The position numbers and the translations under genes were made by a program. Shown here piece by piece: positions 48,766-58,412 of a stretch of DNA of 64,000 nt (position 1 is the first letter of the stretch; each line of letters begins with the position of its first letter). The DNA comes from Bacteroidaceae bacterium (lineage in GTDB: Bacteria > Bacteroidota > Bacteroidia > Bacteroidales > Bacteroidaceae), in contig JAFSNB010000031.1 of NCBI GenBank assembly GCA_017447625.1, positions 1-64,000 on the forward strand. The letters are read 5' to 3'. The notes under the pieces are model-generated. The model worked only from the letters and a program-made list of their open reading frames with translations, was not told where the DNA came from and did not search any database.

Positions 48766-51279
48766 ATGAATATGAAAAAGATACTATCAATTCTTTCTTT
48801 GCTTGGAATATGTTTGTTAGTCTGTATCGGCTGCGCCAAGGACGTATTGGACACTACAGGCAACATTTCCGGCGTAATCACCGATGCAGAGACGGGCAAT
48901 GCGCTATCGGGTGTTACCGTCACTCTTTCCCCATCGGGCAAGAGTTTCACTACTGGCAACGACGGACGATATGAGTTCCGCGATATCACACTAGGAAACT
49001 ATACTGTTCAAGCCACAAAATCTGGATATGCCCAAAACCAGAAGAACGTGGAAGTGGTTGCAGGGGAAACATCATCATTGGATATCCCTCTTTCACCTTC
49101 TGCACCTAAGATGGAACTTTCCACTACCACGCTCGACTTCGGCACGACCGCCACGACACTAACACTTGACATCCGTAACACTGGATCTGCAGCTTTAACG
49201 TGGCAGGTGAGCGAGGATATTCAGTGGCTTAACTGCCTGCCCCTCTCAGGCACAACCGCTATCGGACAGAGTTCCAGCGTCATTGTTAATGTGGATAGGA
49301 CTGGACTGAGCATAGGTACACACACTCAAACCATAGCTATAAGCTCGAATGGAGGCAGCCAAACGGTACGCGTGTCTATGAGCGTACAAGAGGAGAACAT
49401 CTCTATTTCTGTTTCCCCTGAAGCTTTGGACTTCGGCAGTACAAGTTCTTCCCTGCAACTGACCCTGACCAACACCGACACGAGTCGTTCACTCGTAGCA
49501 TACACCCTTACGGCAGCCAACGATTGGGTTCATCTCAGCAAGACACAAGGGCAGTTGACCTACAACGATGTCATAACAGTCAGTGTAGATCGAGCCTCTC
49601 TTTCTGAAGGTTCTTATACGAGCCATATCACCGTGACTTCCGAGGGTAAAACCAAAGTCGTTCCCGTTACAATGACCATTGCAGCCAAAACAAAGCCAAC
49701 GGTAAATATTACAGAAGTCAACGACGTGACATACAATACAGCAACCTTTAGCGGTGCCATTGTTACAATTGGAAGTTCGCGCGTAACACACCACGGTTTT
49801 GTTTGGGGTACTGCGGAGCAACCGACAAAAGAGAATGGCCAAAAGTGCGACCTCGGTGATGCGCAAACTGCCAAAAATATAAGTTATAAAGCTTCAAACC
49901 TGCAGTCTTCTACGACCTATTATGTCCGCGCGTATGCCGAAAACGATGAGGGCATAAGCTACAGTTCTCAACAACTACGGTTCACAACTTCAAATGCCCC
50001 CTCTACACCAACTGTGGAAACTGGAACAGCAAGTGGAGTTCAACAAAAACAGGCAACTGTAACAGGAAGCATCACAGATATAGGAGTGAATACTGGAGTT
50101 ACAGCCTACGGACATGTTTGGAATACACAGCCAACCCCCACGATTGCCAACCATAAAACCAATCTAGGCCAATCAACAGAAAACAAGGTATTCACAAGCA
50201 CCTTGACAAACCTGCAACATAGCACAACTTATTATGTCCGCGCCTATGCCACAAATGCTATAGGTACGGCTTACGGCCAGGAAATAGTATTCACTACTCC
50301 AGAAGGTGTTTCGGTTCCCACTTTGTCTGCTACAACCATCTCTAACATTAAGAGTAACGAAGTAACAGCAACTTCTGCCGTAACCAACAATGGAAACGGA
50401 ACGATTACTGAAGTAGGCTTCTGTTATGGGACGTCAGCCGCACCTACCGTCAGTGGACAAAAAGTTAGTTGCGGTGCACAGAATAGTGATTTTACAGGAG
50501 AACTGACAGGACTTAGCCCAAGTACAACATATTATGTCCGCTCATACGCCACCAATGAGGAAGGTACAGCTTACGGCGCAGAGACGACTTTCACCACACA
50601 AGCTGATATGATTGCACGAGGGCTGCTTGCTTATTATACCTTTGACGAAGGGAACTGTGACAACACGATCTCAGACAATTATCACGGTTTCCTAAATGGA
50701 GGTACATATATTTCCGATGCACCTAATGGTAGCGGTAAGGCTCTCTCCCTCAATAGTGAGGAATATGTAAGTATTGCCGACAATGTGGTTGGTGAGAGCA
50801 CGAGCTGGTCTGTAAGTATGTGGGTAAAGGACTTTGGTAAAGGCCCTCTTTTCGTCACCAATAATAATAATACAGATATTGGGCGGCCCTCTTTCGGTGT
50901 ATCAGATGATGGTATGTTCTGCTACAAAACTAATTTCTTGCTAACCAATACCAATTTCGAATCTATGGCACCTATCATGTCACTAACGTCCTATATGAGC
51001 GGAGTGTGGACAATGCTGACATTGACTTATAATGGTAGCTCATGTACATTGTTTATAAATGGAAGTAAGGTTGATACCCGTAGCCATAATCCGGGTTATT
51101 TAAAAGGAGCTGGAGTCTCAATGGTGATTGGAGGCAAATCACTCTCATATACCCACAATCCAAATAAATACGCATATATGACTTCTTGGCCAGACCGTAT
51201 GAAGATAGATGATGTCCGCATCCACAACGTTGCGCTCACCGATGCAGAAGTGGCACAAATCTATGAATATGAGAAGTAA
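48766..51279 (+). CDS. Large multidomain surface lipoprotein (CarbopepD-reg, BACON, Fn3-like, LamG-like)
   Basis: An 837-residue lipoprotein with lipobox LLVCIGC (Cys at about 24). Domains in order: a carboxypeptidase-regulatory-like fold (about 33-110); two BACON-like repeats (about 115-205 and 210-310, each with LDFG and a WLN or WVH core); three Fn3-like repeats (about 315-410, 415-510, 515-605), each ending in STTYYVRAYA-type strands; and a LamG-like lectin domain (about 620-835, with LLAYYTFDEGNCDN and KIDDVRIHNVALTDAEVAQIYEYEK). Such proteins bind glycans or mucin at the cell surface. No catalytic motif is visible. Confidence 0.92.
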   Translation: MNMKKILSILSLLGICLLVCIGCAKDVLDTTGNISGVITDAETGNALSGVTVTLSPSGKSFTTGNDGRYEFRDITLGNYTVQATKSGYAQNQKNVEVVAGETSSLDIPLSPSAPKMELSTTTLDFGTTATTLTLDIRNTGSAALTWQVSEDIQWLNCLPLSGTTAIGQSSSVIVNVDRTGLSIGTHTQTIAISSNGGSQTVRVSMSVQEENISISVSPEALDFGSTSSSLQLTLTNTDTSRSLVAYTLTAANDWVHLSKTQGQLTYNDVITVSVDRASLSEGSYTSHITVTSEGKTKVVPVTMTIAAKTKPTVNITEVNDVTYNTATFSGAIVTIGSSRVTHHGFVWGTAEQPTKENGQKCDLGDAQTAKNISYKASNLQSSTTYYVRAYAENDEGISYSSQQLRFTTSNAPSTPTVETGTASGVQQKQATVTGSITDIGVNTGVTAYGHVWNTQPTPTIANHKTNLGQSTENKVFTSTLTNLQHSTTYYVRAYATNAIGTAYGQEIVFTTPEGVSVPTLSATTISNIKSNEVTATSAVTNNGNGTITEVGFCYGTSAAPTVSGQKVSCGAQNSDFTGELTGLSPSTTYYVRSYATNEEGTAYGAETTFTTQADMIARGLLAYYTFDEGNCDNTISDNYHGFLNGGTYISDAPNGSGKALSLNSEEYVSIADNVVGESTSWSVSMWVKDFGKGPLFVTNNNNTDIGRPSFGVSDDGMFCYKTNFLLTNTNFESMAPIMSLTSYMSGVWTMLTLTYNGSSCTLFINGSKVDTRSHNPGYLKGAGVSMVIGGKSLSYTHNPNKYAYMTSWPDRMKIDDVRIHNVALTDAEVAQIYEYEK

Positions 51280-51300
51280 GCAGACACGAGAATTCTGTAT

Positions 51301-51942
51301 TCAGACAGAATAGTCCTCTACGTCAATGAGACCGGCGCGACGGGCTTTGCGAACGGCTTCGATAGCGGTATTGGCGTTTAGCTTGCGGAAGATGTTCTTG
51401 CGGTGGGTTGTGATGGTGTGAATGCTGGAGAAACGTTCATCGGCAATCTCTCGCGTGGTCTTACCGAGGGCGATGGCACGGACAATCTCAATCTCAGTGG
51501 CAGTGAGGAGCTGAGGCGTAATGTCATCTTGTGGCGAGGCAGAAAGAAGGATGTCGCTGACACGCTGACAAAGGAAACGTCGGTGACTGATGGCATAGTG
51601 CAACGCCTCGCGAATTTCGCCTAAAGAAGCATCCTTGAAGATAATACTGATGTTGTGACTCTGAAAGACAACCGTGCGAAGGAACGACTCGGTGAGGTCG
51701 TCGCTGAAGAGAAGCCAATGAGACCGCGGGAATCGCTGGACTATGATAAGCAGCTGGTCTGCGTCAGCAATGTCAAACTGAGTGAAATCAATGAGGACAA
51801 CGGCTTCCGGATGTCCCGTAAGCTGATGGATGAGTTCCGTCTTGGTCGTGGCCCGCAACTGTTCATCGCAGCCCGAGTCCTTCGCCAAGATTCTCATGGC
51901 GAAGGACGTTATTTCCTGTGGGTCTGCGAAGATAAATGTCAT
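51301..51942 (-). CDS. Response regulator with LuxR-type DNA-binding domain
   Basis: A 213-residue regulator. The receiver domain has Asp7 (FADPQE), a candidate phosphoacceptor Asp52 (VVLIDFTQ) and Lys103 (IFKDAS). The LuxR-type helix-turn-helix at about 145-205 has LTATEIEIVRAIALGKTTREIADERFSSIHTITTHRKNIFRKL. It begins 2 bp after cysK ends and has no partner kinase nearby, so a sulfur-linked role is possible but only by position. Confidence 0.9.
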   Translation of the reverse strand: MTFIFADPQEITSFAMRILAKDSGCDEQLRATTKTELIHQLTGHPEAVVLIDFTQFDIADADQLLIIVQRFPRSHWLLFSDDLTESFLRTVVFQSHNISIIFKDASLGEIREALHYAISHRRFLCQRVSDILLSASPQDDITPQLLTATEIEIVRAIALGKTTREIADERFSSIHTITTHRKNIFRKLNANTAIEAVRKARRAGLIDVEDYSV

Positions 51943-51944
51943 AA

Positions 51945-52892
51945 TCAGAGGGGGTATTCGTCAAAAGCATAGAGGACGGTGGAGAGGTAACGTTCGCCTG
52001 TGTCGGGCAGCAGGGCCACAACGCGCTTTCCTTTATTTTCAGGGCGCAGAGCCACCTGAGTGGCAGCGTAGGCAGACGCACCGGAGGAAATGCCGACCAG
52101 GAGGCCCTCGTTGGCTGCAAGGAGACGGCCTGTGCGGATTGCGTCATCGTTATCCACGTCAAAGACCTCGTCAATAACGTTGGCATCGTAGGTCTTCGGC
52201 ACGAAGCCTGCGCCAATGCCCTGAATCTTGTGAGGCCCGCTCTGCCCGCCATTAAGCACGGGAGAGGCAGAGGGTTCAACGGCAATAATCTTGACGTTGG
52301 GATTCAGTTCCTTCAGGCGTTTGCCTATGCCGGAGACGGTGCCGCCTGTGCCTACACCGGCAACGAAGATATCTATGTTGCCGTCGGTCTGTTCCCAGAG
52401 CTCTACTGCTGTGGTGGCATAATGGGCTGCAGGGTTGGCAGGATTGTCGAACTGGCCGAGGATAACGCTACCGGGAATATTGTCGCGCAGTTCTTCGGCT
52501 GCACGGATTGCGCCGGACATACCTTCCTTGCCGCTGGTGAGGCGCACTTCGGCTCCGTATGCCTTAACGAGGTTGCGACGCTCCACGCTCATCGTCTCGG
52601 GCATCGTTAGGATGAGTTTATAGCCTTTTACGGCGCTAACTAAAGCGAGGCCGATACCTGTATTCCCGCTGGTCGGTTCGATGATGGTGGCTCCGGGCTT
52701 CAGCAGGCCCTTTGCCTCAGCGTCCTCAATCATTGCGAGGGCGATACGATCCTTCACGCTGCCGCCGGGGTTGAACGCTTCGAGTTTGGCTATAATGGGA
52801 GTGGATATGCCCTGACGAGCAGAATATTGTTGTAACTCTAAAACTGGGGTATTGCCTACAAGTTCTGTAAGTTTTTTTGCTATGTGTGCCAT
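51945..52892 (-). CDS. cysK: Cysteine synthase (O-acetylserine sulfhydrylase)
   Basis: A 315-residue PLP enzyme that makes cysteine from O-acetylserine and sulfide. The PLP lysine is in NPGGSVKDRIAL, and the phosphate-binding loop is GVGTGGTVSGIGK. EPTSGNTGIGLA binds the substrate. Length is normal. It lies 30 bp after metY on the same strand and before the response regulator. Confidence 0.97.
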   Translation of the reverse strand: MAHIAKKLTELVGNTPVLELQQYSARQGISTPIIAKLEAFNPGGSVKDRIALAMIEDAEAKGLLKPGATIIEPTSGNTGIGLALVSAVKGYKLILTMPETMSVERRNLVKAYGAEVRLTSGKEGMSGAIRAAEELRDNIPGSVILGQFDNPANPAAHYATTAVELWEQTDGNIDIFVAGVGTGGTVSGIGKRLKELNPNVKIIAVEPSASPVLNGGQSGPHKIQGIGAGFVPKTYDANVIDEVFDVDNDDAIRTGRLLAANEGLLVGISSGASAYAATQVALRPENKGKRVVALLPDTGERYLSTVLYAFDEYPL

Positions 52893-52922
52893 AATGGTAA
52901 TAATTATTAATGGTTAAAGAAA

Positions 52923-54215
52923 TCAGATTTGTGAGAATGCCTGCTCAAGGTCGTCAATGATGTCATCTATATGCTCTGTACCAATAGAGAGACGTACGGT
53001 GGCAGGTGTGATGTGTTGTTCTGCCAATTCCTCTTCGCTCAGCTGCGAGTGGGTCGTTGTGTAAGGATGAATTACCAGACTCTTAACGTCGGCAACATTT
53101 GCCAGCAGGGAGAAAATCTGGAGTGAGTCGATGAAAGCCCAGGCCTCTTTCTCGCCGCCTTTGATCTCGAAAGTAAATATGCTGCCGCCGCCATTTGGGA
53201 AATACCTCTCATAAAGGGCGTGGTCCGGGTGAGAGGGAAGCGACGGGTGGTTCACGCGGGCAACTTTCGGGTGCTTTGACAAGTAATCGACAACTTTCAG
53301 GGCATTTGAGACATGACGCTCCACACGAAGACTGAGGGTCTCAAGCCCTTGCAACAGAATCCAGGCGTTGAAGGGGGATATTGCAGCACCTGTGTCTCGC
53401 AGGATGACCGCACGGATGCGGGTTACGAAAGCGGCAGCACCGGCCACATCTGCGAACACAGCTCCGTGATATGAGGGGTCAGGCTTGGCCAGAGTGGGGA
53501 ATTTGTCTGCATTTGCCTTCCAGTCGAAAGAGCCTCCGTCAACGATGACACCGCCGAGGCTGGAACCGTGACCGCCGAGGAATTTCGTAGCAGAGTGAAC
53601 AACGATATCTGCGCCATGCTCCAACGGGCGGATAAGGAACGGAGTACCGAAGGTGTTATCAATAATCAGAGGGATATTATGGCGGTGAGCAACGGCTGCA
53701 ACGCCCTCGATGTCAAGCACATCGGAGTTGGGATTTCCAAACGTCTCAGCATATATGACCTTGGTATTGGGGCGGATGGCAGCCTCAAGAGCCTTAAGGT
53801 CGTTTATATTAATAATGGTATTAGAAATACCCTGAGTGGTAAGGGTGTGGGTTATGAGGTTATACGAACCGCCGTAGAGGTTGTCAGCTGCCACGATATG
53901 GTCGCCTGCCTGCGCTATATTCTGTAGCGCGTATGTGACGGCAGCAGCACCCGAGGCTACGGCCAAGCCTGCTACACCGCCCTCAAGAGCAGCTACGCGG
54001 TCCTCAAACACGCCTTGGGTGGAGTTGGTCAGGCGACCATAGATATTGCCGGCATCGCGCAGGCCGAAGCGGTCGGCGGCGTGCTGGGAGTTTCGGAACA
54101 CATAGGATGTGGTCTGGTAAATGGGAACAGCGCGAGCATCAGTTGCGGGATCGGCTTGTTCTTGTCCAACGTGCAGTTGCAGCGTTTCAAAATGGAGTTT
54201 CTTTTGTGTACTCAT
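52923..54215 (-). CDS. metY: O-acetylhomoserine sulfhydrylase
   Basis: A 430-residue PLP enzyme of the Cys/Met metabolism family. The PLP lysine is in VHSATKFLGGHGSSLGG, and the N-terminus FETLQLHVGQEQADPATDARAVPIYQTTSY is diagnostic. It makes homocysteine from O-acetylhomoserine and sulfide, and so feeds methionine synthesis. With cysK it forms a sulfide-assimilating operon. Confidence 0.95.
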   Translation of the reverse strand: MSTQKKLHFETLQLHVGQEQADPATDARAVPIYQTTSYVFRNSQHAADRFGLRDAGNIYGRLTNSTQGVFEDRVAALEGGVAGLAVASGAAAVTYALQNIAQAGDHIVAADNLYGGSYNLITHTLTTQGISNTIININDLKALEAAIRPNTKVIYAETFGNPNSDVLDIEGVAAVAHRHNIPLIIDNTFGTPFLIRPLEHGADIVVHSATKFLGGHGSSLGGVIVDGGSFDWKANADKFPTLAKPDPSYHGAVFADVAGAAAFVTRIRAVILRDTGAAISPFNAWILLQGLETLSLRVERHVSNALKVVDYLSKHPKVARVNHPSLPSHPDHALYERYFPNGGGSIFTFEIKGGEKEAWAFIDSLQIFSLLANVADVKSLVIHPYTTTHSQLSEEELAEQHITPATVRLSIGTEHIDDIIDDLEQAFSQI

Positions 54216-54249
54216 TGTCTTACATTTTTAAGGGTTAATTTTGATGCTG

Positions 54250-54279
54250 CAAAGGTACGGCGGTTTTACGGGGTACAAA
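54250..54279 (-). promoter_or_regulatory. metY-cysK promoter
   Basis: TACCTTTG (54257-54250) with TTTG 18 nt upstream (54279-54276). The leader is about 30 nt. Confidence 0.7.
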
Positions 54280-54332
54280 ATCCCACAAATGGCGGATTCT
54301 GCATACCACATTTATGGTATTTCACCTAATGG

Positions 54333-54356
54333 ATGTAAAATGTAGAATGTAAAATG
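54333..54356. repeat. ATGTAAA heptamer repeat, 3 units
   Basis: ATGTAAA, ATGTAGA, ATGTAAA between metY and the end of folE. Confidence 0.7.
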
Positions 54357-54385
54357 GGGGGTTCTATGTCGGGGGACGTCTTTTT

Positions 54386-54994
54386 CTACGGATTAATCTG
54401 ACGTAGGAATTCGCTCCTTATGGTCGGCTCAGCAAAAGAACCGAGGTAATGCATAGTGGTTGTGTTGGCGTTTTGCTTGGCCACTCCACGCATCTGCATA
54501 CAGAGGTGGCGAGCCTCAACAACGACCATAACGCCCAGGGGGTTCAGAGCCTCCTCGATGCAATGGGCAATCTGCTGTGTCATGCGCTCCTGAACCTGCA
54601 GGCGATGGCTGAAGGTATCTACGATACGTGCCAGCTTGGAAAGGCCTGTTATCTCGCCGTTGGGGATATAGGCGATGTGAACCATTCCGAAGAAAGGCAA
54701 TAGGTGGTGCTCGCAAAGGGAATAGAACTCAATGTCCTTCACAACAACCATGTTATGATAAGCCTCTTTGAAGAGGGCTGAACGCAAGATCGCTATCGGA
54801 TCCTCATCATAGCCACGGGTGAGCTCAAGCCAGGCACGTGCCACACGCTGCGGCGTCTTCACGAGTCCCTCGCGCTCGGGATCGTCGCCCAAAAGCGGAA
54901 TCAGAGATTCATAAATTGAAGCAACAGCGTTCAACCGCTCTTCGCGGGAAAGCGCATCGGGACTGCTGAAAGTTGTAGATTGGGATTGGCTCAT
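54386..54994 (-). CDS. folE: GTP cyclohydrolase I
   Basis: A 202-residue enzyme starting the folate/tetrahydropterin pathway from GTP. The zinc ligands are in [12 protein letters not shown] and [38 protein letters not shown] is a family signature. It follows the SPOR protein by 19 bp in the tpiA-SPOR-folE order common in Bacteroidales. Confidence 0.97.
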   Translation of the reverse strand: MSQSQSTTFSSPDALSREERLNAVASIYESLIPLLGDDPEREGLVKTPQRVARAWLELTRGYDEDPIAILRSALFKEAYHNMVVVKDIEFYSLCEHHLLPFFGMVHIAYIPNGEITGLSKLARIVDTFSHRLQVQERMTQQIAHCIEEALNPLGVMVVVEARHLCMQMRGVAKQNANTTTMHYLGSFAEPTIRSEFLRQINP

Positions 54995-55013
54995 GGAAAA
55001 TGCGAGTATGACT

Positions 55014-55673
55014 CTAATACATCACCGCTACTTTACTCTTCACTACAATCGCTTCATTAAACTGCCCCGTAGCCCTCATCTGTCTCAACAGATCGTTAGC
55101 TTCCTCAACGGTGCGGAAGTCGCCAACGCGACAAATCCAGTGAGGAGACACAAAATGAGTATAGACAGCTGCTTCAGGGAACTGCGAACGAACTCGGCCG
55201 GCCATAGAAGCGGCCTCCTGCTTGCTTTTGCGGTTGTTTCCACCCGAATAGACCTGGATGCGGTAGCCATTGACGTAGGTACGTCGCCCGCTGCGCAAGG
55301 ACTGCTCCGGCGTTGTCTCAGAAGAAGGATCGGGAGTCGGAGCCACAGAGGTAGTGTCCTGAGCGGATGGCTTTGGCGTTGTAACCTTGGGGGTAGTCGG
55401 ACGGCGAGCCGGAGTTGTTGCAATAGGAGTCTTGCCATTAACCAAAGCTGTTATGTAGGCATCCTGATGCAAAGTAACCGTTCCTTCGCCTGCTACTGTA
55501 CGAGTAAGGTGATCGGTGAAGTTTTCCTGTGCACAAAGGCGTACAGGAGAAAGGGATGCAAGAATTGCAAAGACAGCAGCAAAGATAAAAGAGACGGGCT
55601 GCCACAAGAGGATTTTGTTGTGGTTTTGCCACAACATAAGATATAAAAAGAGGCGGCTTACTGTCCTTTTCAT
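55014..55673 (-). CDS. SPOR-domain envelope protein
   Basis: A 219-residue exported protein. The N-terminal hydrophobic segment ([22 protein letters not shown]) is followed by a Pro/Thr-rich linker (about 80-130) and a C-terminal SPOR domain (about 140-218) with [19 protein letters not shown] and [21 protein letters not shown] domains bind denuded peptidoglycan at division sites. It sits between tpiA and folE. Confidence 0.9.
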   Translation of the reverse strand: MKRTVSRLFLYLMLWQNHNKILLWQPVSFIFAAVFAILASLSPVRLCAQENFTDHLTRTVAGEGTVTLHQDAYITALVNGKTPIATTPARRPTTPKVTTPKPSAQDTTSVAPTPDPSSETTPEQSLRSGRRTYVNGYRIQVYSGGNNRKSKQEAASMAGRVRSQFPEAAVYTHFVSPHWICRVGDFRTVEEANDLLRQMRATGQFNEAIVVKSKVAVMY

Positions 55674-55722
55674 CTTTGCTGCTAATTATTCTTTGGGTTA
55701 TTGCTTTGAACAAAAGTGGATA

Positions 55723-57792
55723 TTAGTTCCAAGCGTCGATAATGCCCTTGAAGTCAGCGCACTTCAGAGCTGCACCACCGATGAGACCACCGTCAACATC
55801 GACCTTTGCAAAGATCTCACGGGCGTTGCTGGGCTTGCAGCTGCCGCCGTAGAGGATGCTGATGTTCTCTGCAGCAGCCTCGCCGAAACGACCGGCGATG
55901 ACGCCACGGATGAATGCGTGCATATCCTCAGCCTGTTCAGCAGTAGCGGTCTTGCCAGTGCCGATGGCCCACACGGGCTCGTAAGCGAGGATGATGTTCT
56001 TAAGCTGCTCTTCGGTCAGGTCGAAGAGGCTGTCAGCCAGCTGGCTGCCTACCACCTCGTTCTGCTTGCCGGCTTCGCGCTCTTCAAGCACTTCGCCGAT
56101 GCAGAAGATAACCTTAAGGCCGTTTGCCAGAGCAAGATTTACCTTCTCCTTGAGGATCTCAGCGGTCTCGCCATAGTATGCGCGACGCTCGCTGTGACCG
56201 AGAATTACATACTGTGCGCCGGTGCTCTTCACCTGGGCTGCGCTCACCTCGCCGGTGTATGCGCCTTTCTCTTTGTCTGCGCAGTTCTCAGCACCGAGGC
56301 CGATAACAGTTCCCTCAACTACATCTGCGACCTTAGCGAGATGGATGAAAGGAGTACAGATGACTACGTCACAATTGGGCTTTTCTGCTGCGAGAGCTTC
56401 TTTCAGTTCGGTGGCCAAAGCGAGGCCTTCCTGCAGGGTCAGGTTCATTTTCCAGTTGCCTGCTACGATCTTCTTTCTCATTGTCTTATTTGTTTGATGG
56501 GATAAATTTCTTATTGACGCGGCAAAAGTAGTGCTTTTCTCTGAATTAACCAACTGCGCGGCCTTTTTTCTACGAAGATACCACCATTTAACCGTCGCAA
56601 TCAATCTGTCGATGAAGGTTAGCAGCAACAATGGGAGCACGTACCACATAAACAGACGGGCCAACATCAGCCTGTAAGTCTCCAGTCTCGGGTGGGCCAG
56701 AGGCAGGGTGTGAAGGGGACCTTGCAACTCACTTTCCTCGGGCAAAGTGTTGGATGACCACTTCCCTACTATTGTGCCTCCGTGCAGAAGGATCAGGCCC
56801 GGATTACTTCGCACCATCGTCTTCAGAGTCAGTTCGTCTGTGAAGGCAAAGGGATAGTCTGCTCCGGTAAGGTCGCACCAACGCTCAATAGCCGCTGAAT
56901 CAGAAGCCGTAAGACAGAGGAAGCGGTATCCGTAGTCGTCGCTGTAGTCGCTAATGGCGTTGATGCGGTCCAGAGCACCATCATCTGCATCCTCGAAATG
57001 CGGGGCTGTGAGCAGGAAGGTGTATCCTGTGTCCGCCAGCAGTTCGTCGGTTGTTATCAGATATTGGTTCTCAAAATAGTTCTTTATCGGCTCAATGTTG
57101 AAATCAAGGATTTCCGGCTGCTTGTTCACATCCTCCGGCCACTCCATTGCCTTCGGGATATTCTGCCCAATATGGAACGGGCGGAAATCAATAATCGGCA
57201 GCGCATAAATGCACAGAGCGGCTATGAAGAGGCCATAGACAAAGCTGTATAGAGATATTATCCACTGGACAGACTCAGATATGAAGCGCGGGAGCATACG
57301 CCCTTTCCACCAAACAATAGCAGCAAAAGTGAGCAGAACCAAGTTCTTGCAGAATGTCTGCCAGTTGGTCAGATGAATAGCATCTCCGAAACATCCGCAG
57401 TCTGATACAGCGTCAGTCAGGGCAAGCCATAGGGTTATGGCCGTCATCACGCACATCAAGAGAAGCGTAAGACGTGTGGTGAACAGACGTCGTATTCCAA
57501 ACAGCAAATTAACACCCAACAAAAACTCCGTAAGTGCGAGAGTAACTGCTATAGACAAAGGCACAAAGAGGAAATCTGACAACGACAGACCGATTGCCGC
57601 CGAATAGTCTTCAATCTTATACTGAGTACCTGTCGGGTCTATCAGCTTCACCAGACCCGAGAATATCAGCGTGGCAGCGAGAAGCAGACGACAGACGTTC
57701 ACACCTATACGAACGAGCACCGCCACGCCTGAACGTGGCTGTTGCATGTTCTTGTCAAGAGGGGTTTGTTTTGTCAGTTCTACTTCGTTCAT
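55723..57792 (-). CDS. tpiA: DoxX-like BT_3928-type membrane protein fused in frame to triosephosphate isomerase
   Basis: One 689-codon frame covers two normally separate proteins. Residues 1-415 form a membrane protein with a DoxX-like N-terminal module (about 20-200), a soluble thioredoxin-like region (about 225-365) and further helices. Residues 438-689 are a complete triosephosphate isomerase ([36 protein letters not shown]). The linker (about 416-437) is encoded by DNA with a perfect promoter and leader for tpiA (56523-56553). So tpiA can also be made on its own from the ATG at 56481. No stop codon separates the two. Confidence 0.93.
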   Translation of the reverse strand: MNEVELTKQTPLDKNMQQPRSGVAVLVRIGVNVCRLLLAATLIFSGLVKLIDPTGTQYKIEDYSAAIGLSLSDFLFVPLSIAVTLALTEFLLGVNLLFGIRRLFTTRLTLLLMCVMTAITLWLALTDAVSDCGCFGDAIHLTNWQTFCKNLVLLTFAAIVWWKGRMLPRFISESVQWIISLYSFVYGLFIAALCIYALPIIDFRPFHIGQNIPKAMEWPEDVNKQPEILDFNIEPIKNYFENQYLITTDELLADTGYTFLLTAPHFEDADDGALDRINAISDYSDDYGYRFLCLTASDSAAIERWCDLTGADYPFAFTDELTLKTMVRSNPGLILLHGGTIVGKWSSNTLPEESELQGPLHTLPLAHPRLETYRLMLARLFMWYVLPLLLLTFIDRLIATVKWWYLRRKKAAQLVNSEKSTTFAASIRNLSHQTNKTMRKKIVAGNWKMNLTLQEGLALATELKEALAAEKPNCDVVICTPFIHLAKVADVVEGTVIGLGAENCADKEKGAYTGEVSAAQVKSTGAQYVILGHSERRAYYGETAEILKEKVNLALANGLKVIFCIGEVLEEREAGKQNEVVGSQLADSLFDLTEEQLKNIILAYEPVWAIGTGKTATAEQAEDMHAFIRGVIAGRFGEAAAENISILYGGSCKPSNAREIFAKVDVDGGLIGGAALKCADFKGIIDAWN
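56523..56553 (-). promoter_or_regulatory. Internal tpiA promoter inside the fused reading frame
   Basis: TACTTTTG (56530-56523) with TTG 20 nt upstream (56553-56551), 42 nt before the tpiA ATG at 56481. It is translated as STTFAAS in the fusion. Confidence 0.75.
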
Positions 57793-57808
57793 AGGCAGCG
57801 TCCCTACC

Positions 57809-58351
57809 CTATCCGAAAGTCAGTTTGATGAGACCGAATACGGCATAATTCATCATGTCCATATAATTGGCATCTATGCCCTCACTAATCAAAGTCTTTC
57901 CGCCCAGATCCTCGATTTGCTTTGTGCGGAATATCTTTGTCAGAATCAGATCTGTATAAGAGGATATGCGCATCCCACGCCAGGCTTCGTCGTAGTCGTG
58001 GTTCTTGCGAAGCATCAGTTGGAGACTCTCCTCTGCGTGACGGTCGTAGGCCTCCAAAGCTTGTTCTTGCGTGAGGTCATCCGGTTTTTCGGCGAAGCCA
58101 AGCTCCAACTGGATCAGGCCAATGATAGCATAATTAACGATGCCGATAAATTCCGGACGGATGCCCTCGGCCACCAAAGCCTCCTTCATTTCCAAAGTCC
58201 GGATGCGGTTGGCCTTGATAAATATCTGATCGGTGAGCGACGGCACACGCAGTATGCGCCACGCGGCCCCATAGTCATGCAATTTCTTGGCGAACACCTC
58301 GCGACATTCGGCCATTACAGCCCTGAACTGTTCTTCTGTGGACGTATCCAT
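57809..58351 (-). CDS. DUF1599 protein
   Basis: A 180-residue protein with two copies of a motif: [13 protein letters not shown]...[13 protein letters not shown] (first half) and [13 protein letters not shown]...[13 protein letters not shown] (second half). This duplication defines DUF1599, suggested to act on nucleotides. It is 16 bp upstream of the BT_3928-type/tpiA frame. The biochemical role is not established. A 26-bp palindrome sits immediately before it. Confidence 0.93.
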   Translation of the reverse strand: MDTSTEEQFRAVMAECREVFAKKLHDYGAAWRILRVPSLTDQIFIKANRIRTLEMKEALVAEGIRPEFIGIVNYAIIGLIQLELGFAEKPDDLTQEQALEAYDRHAEESLQLMLRKNHDYDEAWRGMRISSYTDLILTKIFRTKQIEDLGGKTLISEGIDANYMDMMNYAVFGLIKLTFG

Positions 58352-58355
58352 ATTA

Positions 58356-58381
58356 TATTAATGTACGCGCGTACATTAATA
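58356..58381. promoter_or_regulatory. Perfect 26-bp palindrome upstream of the DUF1599 gene
   Basis: A perfect dyad centred on GTACGCGCGTAC, starting 5 nt upstream of the ATG at 58351. A second related half (ATACGCGCGTGC) follows at 58385-58396. It could be an operator or an RNA hairpin that blocks translation initiation. No T-run follows. Confidence 0.8.
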
Positions 58382-58412
58382 ATTATACGCGCGTGCAGAA
58401 GTTTTGTTATAG

